Shown one piece after another: positions 17,313 through 23,448 of a DNA stretch of 23,448 bases. The stretch comes from an uncultured Geobacteraceae bacterium. GTDB lineage: Bacteria; Desulfobacterota; Desulfuromonadia; Desulfuromonadales; Geopsychrobacteraceae. The notes under the pieces are model-generated. The model made no database searches and was not told the origin of the DNA. It was given only the letters and a program-made list of their open reading frames with translations. Position 1 is the first letter of the stretch, and every line of letters starts with the position of its first letter. The translations under genes and the position numbers were made by a program. Where the stretch lies: positions 1 through 23,448 of the forward strand of contig CALFFB010000288.1 in NCBI GenBank assembly GCA_937958075.1, given 5' to 3'.

Positions 17313-18314
17313 CTAGAAACGCCAGTTCAAAGCACTGTGAAAAACCACGTCCGGGGCACTGTCGACGATGATGTCTTCGGTCACGGCCAGATCCAGGCTG
17401 ATCCTTTCTGAAAAATGCAGAGTACCACCAACACCCAGCTGCACTGACGGGGAGTTGATCTGGGTGAGGTCACTGTTTTTGTAAAAAGAGGTGTGACCAT
17501 CCAGCTGCAGCTTGAAATCAACCCAGCTCAAGGGCATCCAGCCGATACCGACACTCCCGAAACCGACCCATTGCCGCTGTTGATCTGCCAGGACATCCCC
17601 CTTGCCCAGCCACATCACCCCGGCACTGGCAAACAGGGTACTGTTCAGCGCCTGTAACGTCTGGGCATCGGTTGCCGTCAAGCGCCCATGGACCGCCGGC
17701 GCGCCACTGCCACGCAGCTCATCGCTGTTGCCCGTCGGCAGTTTGACCCCCCCGCGCACAGCGACACTGCGCCGTGCCCCGGCCCGGGACTCAAGCAGCT
17801 GATAGGAGGCCGCCAGAGACACGTCTCCGAATCCCCCGTTACTGCCCGCATGATCGACGGCAGGGGTGGTGTTGCGATTGTAGGAATACCGCAGCTGGTT
17901 ACGGCGGACCTTGTCGCGCCCATTCTGTGGCATGCCGAAGAAGTCGTGCCAGCCCTCGATAAAGCCGTCAAGAACGCCGCCATCGTGGGAAAGCAGCGGC
18001 ACATCAAGTCCCGCCTCCCAACGATCCGTCAGGCCGTAGCGGATGGAGGCAATGACGCGGCTGGTCTCGCCATCAAACAGGACCGACTCCGGTCCTTTCG
18101 TCTTCTTTGTATAATGACTGGCGACTTCCGCAACAACCCGTAATGACAATTTGCCCGGACGCGCCAGTTCGCCACTTTCCGCTGCCGGCAGCCCGTGGAT
18201 CTGAACAACCGGCGACAAATTACTGGTATAAAAAGGGGTGATCCCTTGATCCCCTTGAGCAAATGCGGGAGCACCCCCCCATAACAACAGAAAAACCACG
18301 GCAAAAAGACGCAT
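17313..18314 (-). CDS. DUF3187-like outer-membrane-type protein
   Basis: 333 aa from ATG 18314, which has GGGAG 6 nt upstream and gives a clean signal peptide (MRLFAVVFLLLWGGAPAFA, cut before QGD). A longer in-frame ORF would place 53 unlike residues before it. The mature sequence has repeated short beta-strand stretches (ETSRVIASIRYGLTDRWEAG; SVAVRGGVKLPTGNSDELRG; SVQLGVGGTLHFSERISLDL) and ends in HSALNWRF, a barrel-type terminal Phe. The pattern, including GLTDRWEAGLDVPLLSHDGG, fits the DUF3187 family of predicted outer-membrane proteins of unknown function. It is divergent from the ccsA gene. A promoter is predicted at 18368-18396. Confidence 0.78.
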   Translation of the reverse strand: MRLFAVVFLLLWGGAPAFAQGDQGITPFYTSNLSPVVQIHGLPAAESGELARPGKLSLRVVAEVASHYTKKTKGPESVLFDGETSRVIASIRYGLTDRWEAGLDVPLLSHDGGVLDGFIEGWHDFFGMPQNGRDKVRRNQLRYSYNRNTTPAVDHAGSNGGFGDVSLAASYQLLESRAGARRSVAVRGGVKLPTGNSDELRGSGAPAVHGRLTATDAQTLQALNSTLFASAGVMWLGKGDVLADQQRQWVGFGSVGIGWMPLSWVDFKLQLDGHTSFYKNSDLTQINSPSVQLGVGGTLHFSERISLDLAVTEDIIVDSAPDVVFHSALNWRF

Positions 18315-18367
18315 TCCATACTCCCTTTTGGGCTTCAGTTCATGTGAATCGATCTTGTTTCCCGCTG

Positions 18368-18396
18368 AAATTACGGTGAGCTGCAACAAATGTAAA
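18368..18396 (-). promoter_or_regulatory. Predicted sigma70-type promoter for the DUF3187 gene
   Basis: On the minus strand TTTACA (18396-18391) and TAATTT (18373-18368) are separated by 17 bp, giving a leader of about 45 nt to the start at 18314. Confidence 0.45.
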
Positions 18397-18431
18397 GCCG
18401 GTTCTGCAACACCTGTCTGTGCGTTATACGG

Positions 18432-18460
18432 TTGACGGGCCCTCGGGCTGACAACAAAAT
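18432..18460 (+). promoter_or_regulatory. Predicted promoter for the ccsA-resB pair
   Basis: TTGACG (18432-18437) and CAAAAT (18455-18460) are separated by 17 bp, about 70 bp before the ccsA start. The -10 is a four-of-six match. Confidence 0.35.
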
Positions 18461-18532
18461 GGCGATCTGCCAAGCTTCAGGCACAGCGTTCTTTCACCAG
18501 AATCCACCTTTTTACCCGGCCCCAGGACGATT

Positions 18533-19321
18533 ATGACACCCCTTCTCCATGTGACCCTGGCTCTGTATGCCCTGGCGATTCTGCTCTACAGCCTGCATCT
18601 GTTCATCCGTAAACCGCTGGTGTGGCGCAGCGCCTTTTCTCTGGTTCTGGTCGGCTTTGTGCTGCAGACCCTCATCCTTGTCTGGCGCTGGCTTGCCGCC
18701 GGCTATTTTCCGGTGACCAATCTGTTCGGCACCCAGTTCTTCTTCAGCTGGGGACTGGCGGCAACCTACCTGTATTTTGAGCTGCGCTACCGGATTCATG
18801 CCGCCGGCTTGTTCGTCATGGTCTGCAATCTGCTGCTGTTGACCAGTGTCATCCGCCGCGACCCGACCATTCCGCCGTTGATACCGGCCCTTGATACTCC
18901 TCTGTTCACCTTTCATGTCTCCCTCTCCTTCATCGGCTACGCTTTTTTCGCCATGGCCTTTTCCATGGGAGTGCTGTACCTGCTCCAGAAACGGCTGCAG
19001 ACCGATCTGCTGCCGGAGTTGTCGCAACTGCGCAAGCTGAACGAGGAAGCCGTCTTCCTGGGTTTTTCCCTGTTTACCCTGTGCATGATTTTCGGCAGCA
19101 TCTGGGCCTATGTTGCCTGGGGACATTATTTTTCCTGGAACATCAAGGGGATCTGGTCGGCGGTGGTATGGCTGTTTTACGCCGGCATGTGCCACGCCAA
19201 ATTCATCCGCCGCTGGCAGGGAAGCGGCTACGCGATCCTCTCCATCTGCGGCTTTTGTATTGTGCTGTTCACCTATCTCGGCATCGGCCTGCTCTTGAGC
19301 AGCAACCATCCGCTGACTTAA
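18533..19321 (+). CDS. ccsA: Cytochrome c assembly protein, CcsA family
   Basis: 262 aa, rich in membrane helices as in CcsA/CcmC-type haem handling proteins. It retains the two flanking His: H128 in FTFHVSLSFIGYAFFAMAF and H221 in LFYAGMCHAK. The tryptophan-rich periplasmic motif between them is AWGHYFSWNIKGIWSAVVWL (about residues 195-214). The family normally has W-D-P-K-E-T-W at this place; here D and E are replaced (SWNIKGIW). In system II cytochrome c biogenesis, CcsA with ResB carries haem to the periplasm and attaches it to apocytochromes. Start ATG 18533 has a weak AGGACG upstream. The resB gene follows immediately. Confidence 0.88.
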   Translation: MTPLLHVTLALYALAILLYSLHLFIRKPLVWRSAFSLVLVGFVLQTLILVWRWLAAGYFPVTNLFGTQFFFSWGLAATYLYFELRYRIHAAGLFVMVCNLLLLTSVIRRDPTIPPLIPALDTPLFTFHVSLSFIGYAFFAMAFSMGVLYLLQKRLQTDLLPELSQLRKLNEEAVFLGFSLFTLCMIFGSIWAYVAWGHYFSWNIKGIWSAVVWLFYAGMCHAKFIRRWQGSGYAILSICGFCIVLFTYLGIGLLLSSNHPLT

Positions 19322-19334
19322 AGGAGTGATGACG

Positions 19335-20120
19335 ATGACCAAAAAAGACAAGCCTGGCGGCCGCATCTGGAGACTGTTGTGCTCCCTCAAGCTCACCATC
19401 GTCCTGGCATCCAGCGCCACCCTGCTGACCGTAGGCGGCTCGGTCCTGATGCCGGGGAATCCGCAGATCTTCGGCAGTCTCGACGGCATGACCTTAAGCC
19501 ACTGGATCAACCAGGTCGGCAGTCAGGATCTCCTCAAATCCTGGTGGATTCCCGTTGCCGGAGGGCTGGTGGTGCTGCTGGCCGTCAACGCCCTGTGCTG
19601 CACCCTCGACTGGCTCGCACATCTGCACGCCCGCTGGCGAAAAACCGGCGAAGCCCTGATCCATATCGGCTTTGTCGCCATGGTCATTGCTTTTGTGTGG
19701 GGCAATCAGACCGGCTGGCGCCATGAAAACATCGGCATGCTGGTGGGGCAGAGCAAACCTCTGCCGGAGTTGGGCGTCACCCTGAAACTGGAAGATTTTG
19801 AACCTCTTATCGGCGCCACCGGTCGTCCCATGGACATGCGCAACACCCTGGCGCTGTATCACGACGAGCACCTCATCAAGCGGGTGGACACCCGCGCCAA
19901 CCATCCCCTGCTGTGGGGCGGCCTGGTGGTGATTCCCACCTCTTACGGCCAGACCTTTCATCAGGGACGACGGCACCCCTACAGTATCCTCACCATCAAC
20001 TACGACCCTGGTGCCAAACTCGCCTTCGCCGGCAGCATCGCCATGGGCGGCGGCGTGTTGGTAACCCTGTTCTCCTTCTACCGCAAACGCGCCCGTGGAG
20101 ACCGGCCGGATGTCGAGTAG
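19335..20120 (+). CDS. resB: Cytochrome c biogenesis protein, ResB-like
   Basis: 261 aa. The start is taken at ATG 19335, 8 nt after AGGAG (19322-19326); GTG 19326 and ATG 19329 are in frame but too close to it. Membrane helices lie near residues 15-40 (LKLTIVLASSATLLTVGGSV), 70-95 (WWIPVAGGLVVLLAVNALCC), 105-125 (ALIHIGFVAMVIAFVWG, with a conserved-type His), and near the C-terminus (AFAGSIAMGGGVLVTLFSFY). A periplasmic part of about 100 residues lies between the last two. ResB works with CcsA in haem delivery for cytochrome c. It is shorter than typical ResB (about 350-550 aa), like other small ResB forms in anaerobic deltaproteobacteria. It starts 13 nt after the ccsA stop. Confidence 0.85.
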   Translation: MTKKDKPGGRIWRLLCSLKLTIVLASSATLLTVGGSVLMPGNPQIFGSLDGMTLSHWINQVGSQDLLKSWWIPVAGGLVVLLAVNALCCTLDWLAHLHARWRKTGEALIHIGFVAMVIAFVWGNQTGWRHENIGMLVGQSKPLPELGVTLKLEDFEPLIGATGRPMDMRNTLALYHDEHLIKRVDTRANHPLLWGGLVVIPTSYGQTFHQGRRHPYSILTINYDPGAKLAFAGSIAMGGGVLVTLFSFYRKRARGDRPDVE

Positions 20121-20157
20121 CCATACCGGCGAGGTAACTACCCAGCTCAATTTGCGG

Positions 20158-20267
20158 GCACAGGATCAGGGTTTCCATGCAAGGGGCGTCTGGCGCCATG
20201 GATGGCGACGGTCGAACGGCCAGGACGGCGAAAAGTATCCCCTGGAATGGGAACCCTGATCCTGTGC
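20158..20267. repeat. Long inverted repeat (16-bp perfect arms) between convergent genes
   Basis: GCACAGGATCAGGGTT (20158-20173) is the exact reverse complement of 20252-20267. The pairing continues imperfectly inward: CCATGCAAGGGG against CCCCTGGAATGG matches at 10 of 12 positions. The whole thus folds as one stem-loop of about 110 nt. The centre has further small hairpins and many GGCG/CGCC motifs. It lies in the 228-bp gap between resB (plus) and the uracil-DNA glycosylase (minus). It may be a small non-autonomous element, a structured RNA, or a two-way transcription barrier; no transposase is present. Confidence 0.75.
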
Positions 20268-20348
20268 TGTACAAATACCCGGCGAGCTGTCTTTTTTCCG
20301 TCAGTGCTGCCGACATGCAAGGATGGTGTTTAAACTTCGAGTATTCCG

Positions 20349-20960
20349 TCAGCCCAGGATATCGGCAACCCCTTGCTGCAGGACCGGGATCAGTTCCTCC
20401 TCAAACCAGGGATTACGGCGTATCCACAGAGTATTCCGCGGACTCGGATGAGGCAGTGGCATCAGCTCCGGCCAGTAGTCCCGCCAGGCCGCGACCCGCC
20501 GGGTCAGGGTCGATTGCCGATCATTGCAGTGATAAGCCTGAGCGTACTGACCGAGAACAACCGTCAAGCGCAGCTGGGGCAGCTGTGCCAACAGGGGCTT
20601 ACGCCAGGTCTCGGCGCAACGGGGAGGCGGCGGCCGATCGCCGGAACGCCCCCTGCCGGGGTAGCAGAAAGCCATGGGCAGCAGCGCGAACAGCCTCGGG
20701 TCATAGAAGGTCGCGGCGTCGACCCCCAACCAGGCGCGCAGGCGCACGCCGCTGGGATCGTTAAAGGGGATACCGGTCTCGTGCACCTTGCGGCCCGGAG
20801 CCTGACCGGCAATGAGTATCCGTGCTGCCGGGTGCATCTGCACCACCGGACGCGGGCCGGCAGGCAGTTCCTCGGCACACAGGGTACAGGAACGGACCCG
20901 TGCCAGAATTTCCTCGAAGGGGCTGGTGGATGATGCGATAGCGCAAGGCTGGTTACACAT
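20349..20960 (-). CDS. Uracil-DNA glycosylase family protein, Fe-S type
   Basis: 203 aa from ATG 20960 (a GTG lies one codon earlier). It carries uracil-DNA glycosylase superfamily motifs: motif A GQAPGRKVHETGIPFNDPSG (residues 52-71), and motif B HPSPRN (171-176). Four cysteines are spaced CX2C near the N-terminus (C25, C28) and C-X15-C in the middle (C99, C115). This matches the [4Fe-4S] cysteine pattern of family 4-type enzymes. It should remove uracil, or a related damaged base, from DNA. The start overlaps the last codons of the upstream ATPase gene (GATGTGTAA), so translation is probably coupled. Confidence 0.85.
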   Translation of the reverse strand: MCNQPCAIASSTSPFEEILARVRSCTLCAEELPAGPRPVVQMHPAARILIAGQAPGRKVHETGIPFNDPSGVRLRAWLGVDAATFYDPRLFALLPMAFCYPGRGRSGDRPPPPRCAETWRKPLLAQLPQLRLTVVLGQYAQAYHCNDRQSTLTRRVAAWRDYWPELMPLPHPSPRNTLWIRRNPWFEEELIPVLQQGVADILG

Positions 20961-22176
20961 CACAGGGACAATCTATCATCTTATGCATGTTCCCCTTGCT
21001 CTTATCAGTTATCAGCTGCATGATTCTTCTGAGCGATATCACAGTCACGTCATCGCCGACGGGGAATTCATCATCTCCGCCATAAATAATGTATTTCCTC
21101 GTTGCACCCACATCAGCACAGGTTTGGTTGAAATGTTTGCCCAGTTTTGGGGCCGTGCCATGTTTGATTTCGACGGCCCAGATTTCTGAAGCGGAAAACC
21201 TGATAACCAGATCAATTTCCGCCCCTGCAGCTGTGCGGTAAAAGTAGGTTTCAGCGCGGCGAGGCAACACGGAGTGAATATTTTCAACAACAAAGCCTTC
21301 CCAGCTTTTGCCAAGGACCGGATTCGACAATAAAGCCTCATAGCTGTCGATGCCGAGCAGCCGGTGCTGTATTCCGCTATCCCGAATATAAAAACGGGGA
21401 GACTTTACGAGCCTTTTTTTGACATTTGCATGCCACGGTTCCAGTCGTTTAACCAGGAGCAGGTCAACAAGAATATCGATGTAGTGGCTGACTGTTTTTC
21501 CATCAATTTCGAGGTTCCCCCCTAGCTTTGAATAGTTGACCGGTTCTCCCTGGCAGTGGGCGAGCATTGTCCACAGTCGCCGCAACCTGGCTGCGGGAAC
21601 ACGAAAGCCCATTTGCGGCACATCCCGTTCCAGATAGGTGCGGACAAGATTTTCCAGCCAGTCCATGGAGAGATCATCGTCACCGGCTAAATAGCTGTCG
21701 GGAAAACCTCCCCTGAGCCACAGCTTTAAAAGATCGGCTCTGTCGCTGCCGGTTTCCAGCAGGTTGAGGCCACTCATTTCCAGGTAACTGATACGCCCGG
21801 CCAAACTTTCCGAGGATTGCCGTAACAGTTCCATCGAAGCCGAGCCCAGCAGCAGAAATTGACCGACCCTTTTGCCCTTTTCCCTGTTTTTGTCGATCAA
21901 GCCACGCAAGACCATAAACAGGTCTGGAGCACGCTGTATCTCGTCCAAAATGATAAGCTTGTCGCTATGACTGCTTAAATAACTGCCCGGGTCACTCAGC
22001 TTGAGCAGGTCTTCCGGCGCTTCCAGATCCAGATAGAGAGAGCTCCGGGACCTGGCTATCCTCTTGGCAAGTGTCGTTTTGCCTACCTGGCGTGCTCCGA
22101 GAAGTGCCACTGCAGGGAATTGCTCAACATTCTTCTGGAGTTTTTCTGTTATCCATCGCGTCAACATACATTGCAT
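20953..22176 (-). CDS. AAA ATPase with DUF4143 C-terminal domain
   Basis: 407 aa from ATG 22176, which has GGAGG 12 nt upstream; ATG 22167 is also possible. It has Walker A GARQVGKT (27-34) and Walker B LIILDE (74-79), followed by IQRAPDL, the usual AAA_14 signature. The C-terminal DUF4143 region includes AEIDLVI followed by WAVEIKHG, a D...ExK pattern resembling PD-(D/E)xK nuclease-fold domains. Proteins of this family are common, variable genome residents of unknown biological role, often considered mobile or defence-linked. The DNA is visibly more A/T-rich than its neighbours, suggesting transfer. It overlaps the uracil-DNA glycosylase start. Confidence 0.88.
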   Translation of the reverse strand: MQCMLTRWITEKLQKNVEQFPAVALLGARQVGKTTLAKRIARSRSSLYLDLEAPEDLLKLSDPGSYLSSHSDKLIILDEIQRAPDLFMVLRGLIDKNREKGKRVGQFLLLGSASMELLRQSSESLAGRISYLEMSGLNLLETGSDRADLLKLWLRGGFPDSYLAGDDDLSMDWLENLVRTYLERDVPQMGFRVPAARLRRLWTMLAHCQGEPVNYSKLGGNLEIDGKTVSHYIDILVDLLLVKRLEPWHANVKKRLVKSPRFYIRDSGIQHRLLGIDSYEALLSNPVLGKSWEGFVVENIHSVLPRRAETYFYRTAAGAEIDLVIRFSASEIWAVEIKHGTAPKLGKHFNQTCADVGATRKYIIYGGDDEFPVGDDVTVISLRRIMQLITDKSKGNMHKMIDCPCDV

Positions 22177-22267
22177 ATTAGGAGATTGCCTCCGAAATTT
22201 CAAGGTATTTGTCGGTCTGGATGTTTGATCATGGCACCGGCGCCGAAACCAAGGCCGATTTTTCGAA

Positions 22268-22333
22268 TTCCGGGGACAGTATATCTATCTTTGACATTCT
22301 GATATCTGCTGTTTTTGTATACTGTCCCCGGAA
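22268..22333. repeat. REP-like/MITE-like inverted repeat, arms TTCCGGGGACAGTATA
   Basis: TTCCGGGGACAGTATA (22268-22283) and its exact reverse complement (22318-22333) flank a 34-nt AT-rich loop. This lies between the ATPase start (22176) and the nagZ stop (22344), so it is also placed to end nagZ transcription. The arm sequence, as I recall it, is a common repeat type in Desulfuromonadales/Geobacter genomes, near REP-associated Y1 transposases. None is present here. Confidence 0.75.
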
Positions 22334-22343
22334 CCCCCCTGAT

Positions 22344-23448
22344 TCATTCCTGTTCACAGTACCCGCACAGGGCAGACACTCCCGGCAAATTCCGGCGCCC
22401 GCCAGAATCGACATCAGCAGGCATAGTGCGACTTTTCTTCAGCCGCTTGATCCGACGATAAGACTGGTCGACCCGCTCTTCACTGATGTGCCCTTCCGCA
22501 ATCAAAGTGCGGATAATGGCGACAACCCTGGGCACAATCTCCGGATCGTAATTCAGGTTGTTGCCGAACAGCAGAATATCCACCCCGGCCAGAAGGGCAA
22601 GGCGCACGGCCTGCTCAAGGCCGTAATGTTCAGAGATGGCGGCCATCTGCAGGTCGTCGGAGAAGACCACACCGTCAAACCCCAACTGTTCCCGCAGCAT
22701 TCCGGTGATGGTTGCTGCCGACAGGGTCGCGGGGTGGTCGGGGTCAACACCGGCGTTAAACACATGGGCGGTCATGACGGCGGAGACCGCATCGGCGGCG
22801 ATAAGATCGGCATAGGGCTGCAATTCGTCAGGCGCCCAGGTGGCGGTGACATCGGTGAATCCGAGATGGGAATCATCACGGGAGCTGCCATGGCCGGGAA
22901 AATGCTTGAGGACGGTGGCGACCCCCGCCTGCTGATGGGCGCGGATATACGCCAGGGCGTGTCGCGTGACCCTGGCGGGTTGCGGAGAAAAGCAGCGCCC
23001 CAGGCGGGCAATGACCGGATTGTCAGGGTTGCTGCACAGATCCACCACCGGCGCGAAATTGACAGTGATACCGACGTCCGCCAGGGTCGCGGCGATCCGG
23101 CCGGCCTCGGCTGCGGTCCTTGCCGGATCGTCCCTTTGTCCCAGTTCCCGGTGGGAGGGCGTCGCCGGAAAGCCGTACTTCTCCTTGAGCCGCGCCACCC
23201 GCCCCCCTTCCTGATCCACGGCAATCAGCAGCGGCACTTTGGCCGCCTGCTGCAGCGTCCTGATCAGGTTTTGCAGCTGCCGTGGAGAGGTGATATTCCG
23301 CTCCGGCCGTTTATGCTGAACATCATAATCAAAGAGGATGACCCCGCCGAGGTGATGCCGGCGGATAGCTTCCAGAATAAAAGCATCCGGCTGCAGTTCC
23401 GTTCCGCGAAAGCCCACCATCAGCATCTGACCGATCTTGCGGTCCAGG
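22344..23448 (-). CDS. nagZ: Beta-N-acetylhexosaminidase NagZ, GH3 family (5' end cut by window edge)
   Basis: At least 367 residues. The frame continues upstream past the first in-window ATG (23426) to the edge as LDRKIGQMLMVGFRG, the normal GH3/NagZ N-terminal motif, so the true start lies outside. It has KHFPGHGSSRDDSH, whose D-S-H provides the flexible-loop general acid pair of NagZ-type enzymes, the barrel stretch AVDQEGGRVARLKEKYG, and the nucleophile Asp in VVFSDDLQMAAI. NagZ removes N-acetylglucosamine from 1,6-anhydro-muropeptides during cell-wall recycling. No signal peptide is visible but the N-terminus is missing, so location is uncertain. The stop is followed by the hairpin at 22268-22333. 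Confidence 0.93.
   Translation of the reverse strand, partial: LDRKIGQMLMVGFRGTELQPDAFILEAIRRHHLGGVILFDYDVQHKRPERNITSPRQLQNLIRTLQQAAKVPLLIAVDQEGGRVARLKEKYGFPATPSHRELGQRDDPARTAAEAGRIAATLADVGITVNFAPVVDLCSNPDNPVIARLGRCFSPQPARVTRHALAYIRAHQQAGVATVLKHFPGHGSSRDDSHLGFTDVTATWAPDELQPYADLIAADAVSAVMTAHVFNAGVDPDHPATLSAATITGMLREQLGFDGVVFSDDLQMAAISEHYGLEQAVRLALLAGVDILLFGNNLNYDPEIVPRVVAIIRTLIAEGHISEERVDQSYRRIKRLKKSRTMPADVDSGGRRNLPGVSALCGYCEQE

Noticed and set aside
18512..19510. Minus-strand 332-aa ORF opposite ccsA
   Set aside because: Antisense shadow of ccsA; the membrane helices and His/Trp motifs are all on the plus strand.
20158..20267. Integron attC site
   Set aside because: The arms do not show the RYYYAAC and GTTRRRY core sites, and no integrase or cassette array is present.
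20177..20764. Plus-strand 195-aa ORF across the long inverted repeat and opposite the uracil-DNA glycosylase
   Set aside because: Low-complexity Arg/Ser/Pro-rich product typical of antisense GC-rich sequence, with no ribosome-binding site; the glycosylase on the other strand has strong motifs.
22291..22320. TTGACA-like element followed by TTGTAT inside the 22268-22333 hairpin, as a plus-strand promoter
   Set aside because: No gene lies downstream on the plus strand (nagZ runs on the minus strand), spacing is 18-21 bp, and the sequence is better explained as the hairpin loop.
22229..22414. Minus-strand 61-aa ORF spanning the REP-like hairpin and the nagZ end
   Set aside because: Runs through the palindrome and overlaps the end of nagZ in another frame.

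Overview
The window reads like a piece of a moderately GC-rich, menaquinone-using, Gram-negative chromosome, most likely a member of the Desulfuromonadales (Geobacter/Desulfuromonas/Pelobacter-type deltaproteobacteria). This is inferred from gene content: SMC next to a roadblock protein, MenG/UbiE, a CcsA/ResB cytochrome c maturation pair, a DUF3187 protein, an orphan flagellar-rod-like protein, a LolA-like/ABC export operon, and a hairpin with arms TTCCGGGGACAGTATA. No marker gene in the window proves the taxonomy.

Layout. Positions 1-4399 (minus strand) hold smc, a roadblock/LC7 protein, and the 5' part of a membrane-anchored protein. Its perfect 12-bp tandem repeats encode DVEP and EAEP blocks, and it may be the N-terminus of FtsY. 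Divergently, 4689-7802 encodes a large AsmA/YhdP-type envelope protein. On the minus strand, 7899-9343 carries a degenerate ferritin-like protein and menaquinone methyltransferase. A Nudix hydrolase (plus) converges on an ADP-ribosylglycohydrolase (minus) at 9483-10688.

The most coherent module is 10831-15911. It is a tight five-gene plus-strand operon: a secreted LolA-like protein, two FtsX/LolC-E-type permeases, a LolD/MacB-type ATPase, and a 386-aa outer-membrane beta-barrel whose start overlaps the ATPase stop. It has a good sigma70-like promoter at 10730-10757. It looks like a self-contained inner-membrane-to-outer-membrane lipid or lipoprotein trafficking system with its own barrel, and is the best candidate here for an under-described system.

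Positions 16078-17290 carry a four-helix membrane protein of unknown function and a 114-aa flagellar rod-type protein. A DUF3187 outer-membrane-type protein (minus, 17313-18314) is divergent from a ccsA-resB pair (plus, 18533-20120), whose CcsA-like WWD motif is altered. A long inverted repeat (20158-20267) separates resB from a convergent minus-strand pair: an AAA ATPase/DUF4143 gene overlapping an Fe-S-type uracil-DNA glycosylase gene. A 66-bp REP-like or MITE-like hairpin (22268-22333) lies upstream of that pair and downstream of nagZ, whose 5' end runs off the right edge.

No rRNA, tRNA, CRISPR array, complete insertion sequence or prophage was found. No gene-free stretch exceeds 300 bp. 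All start choices, promoters and hairpins were read by eye; no database search was run.
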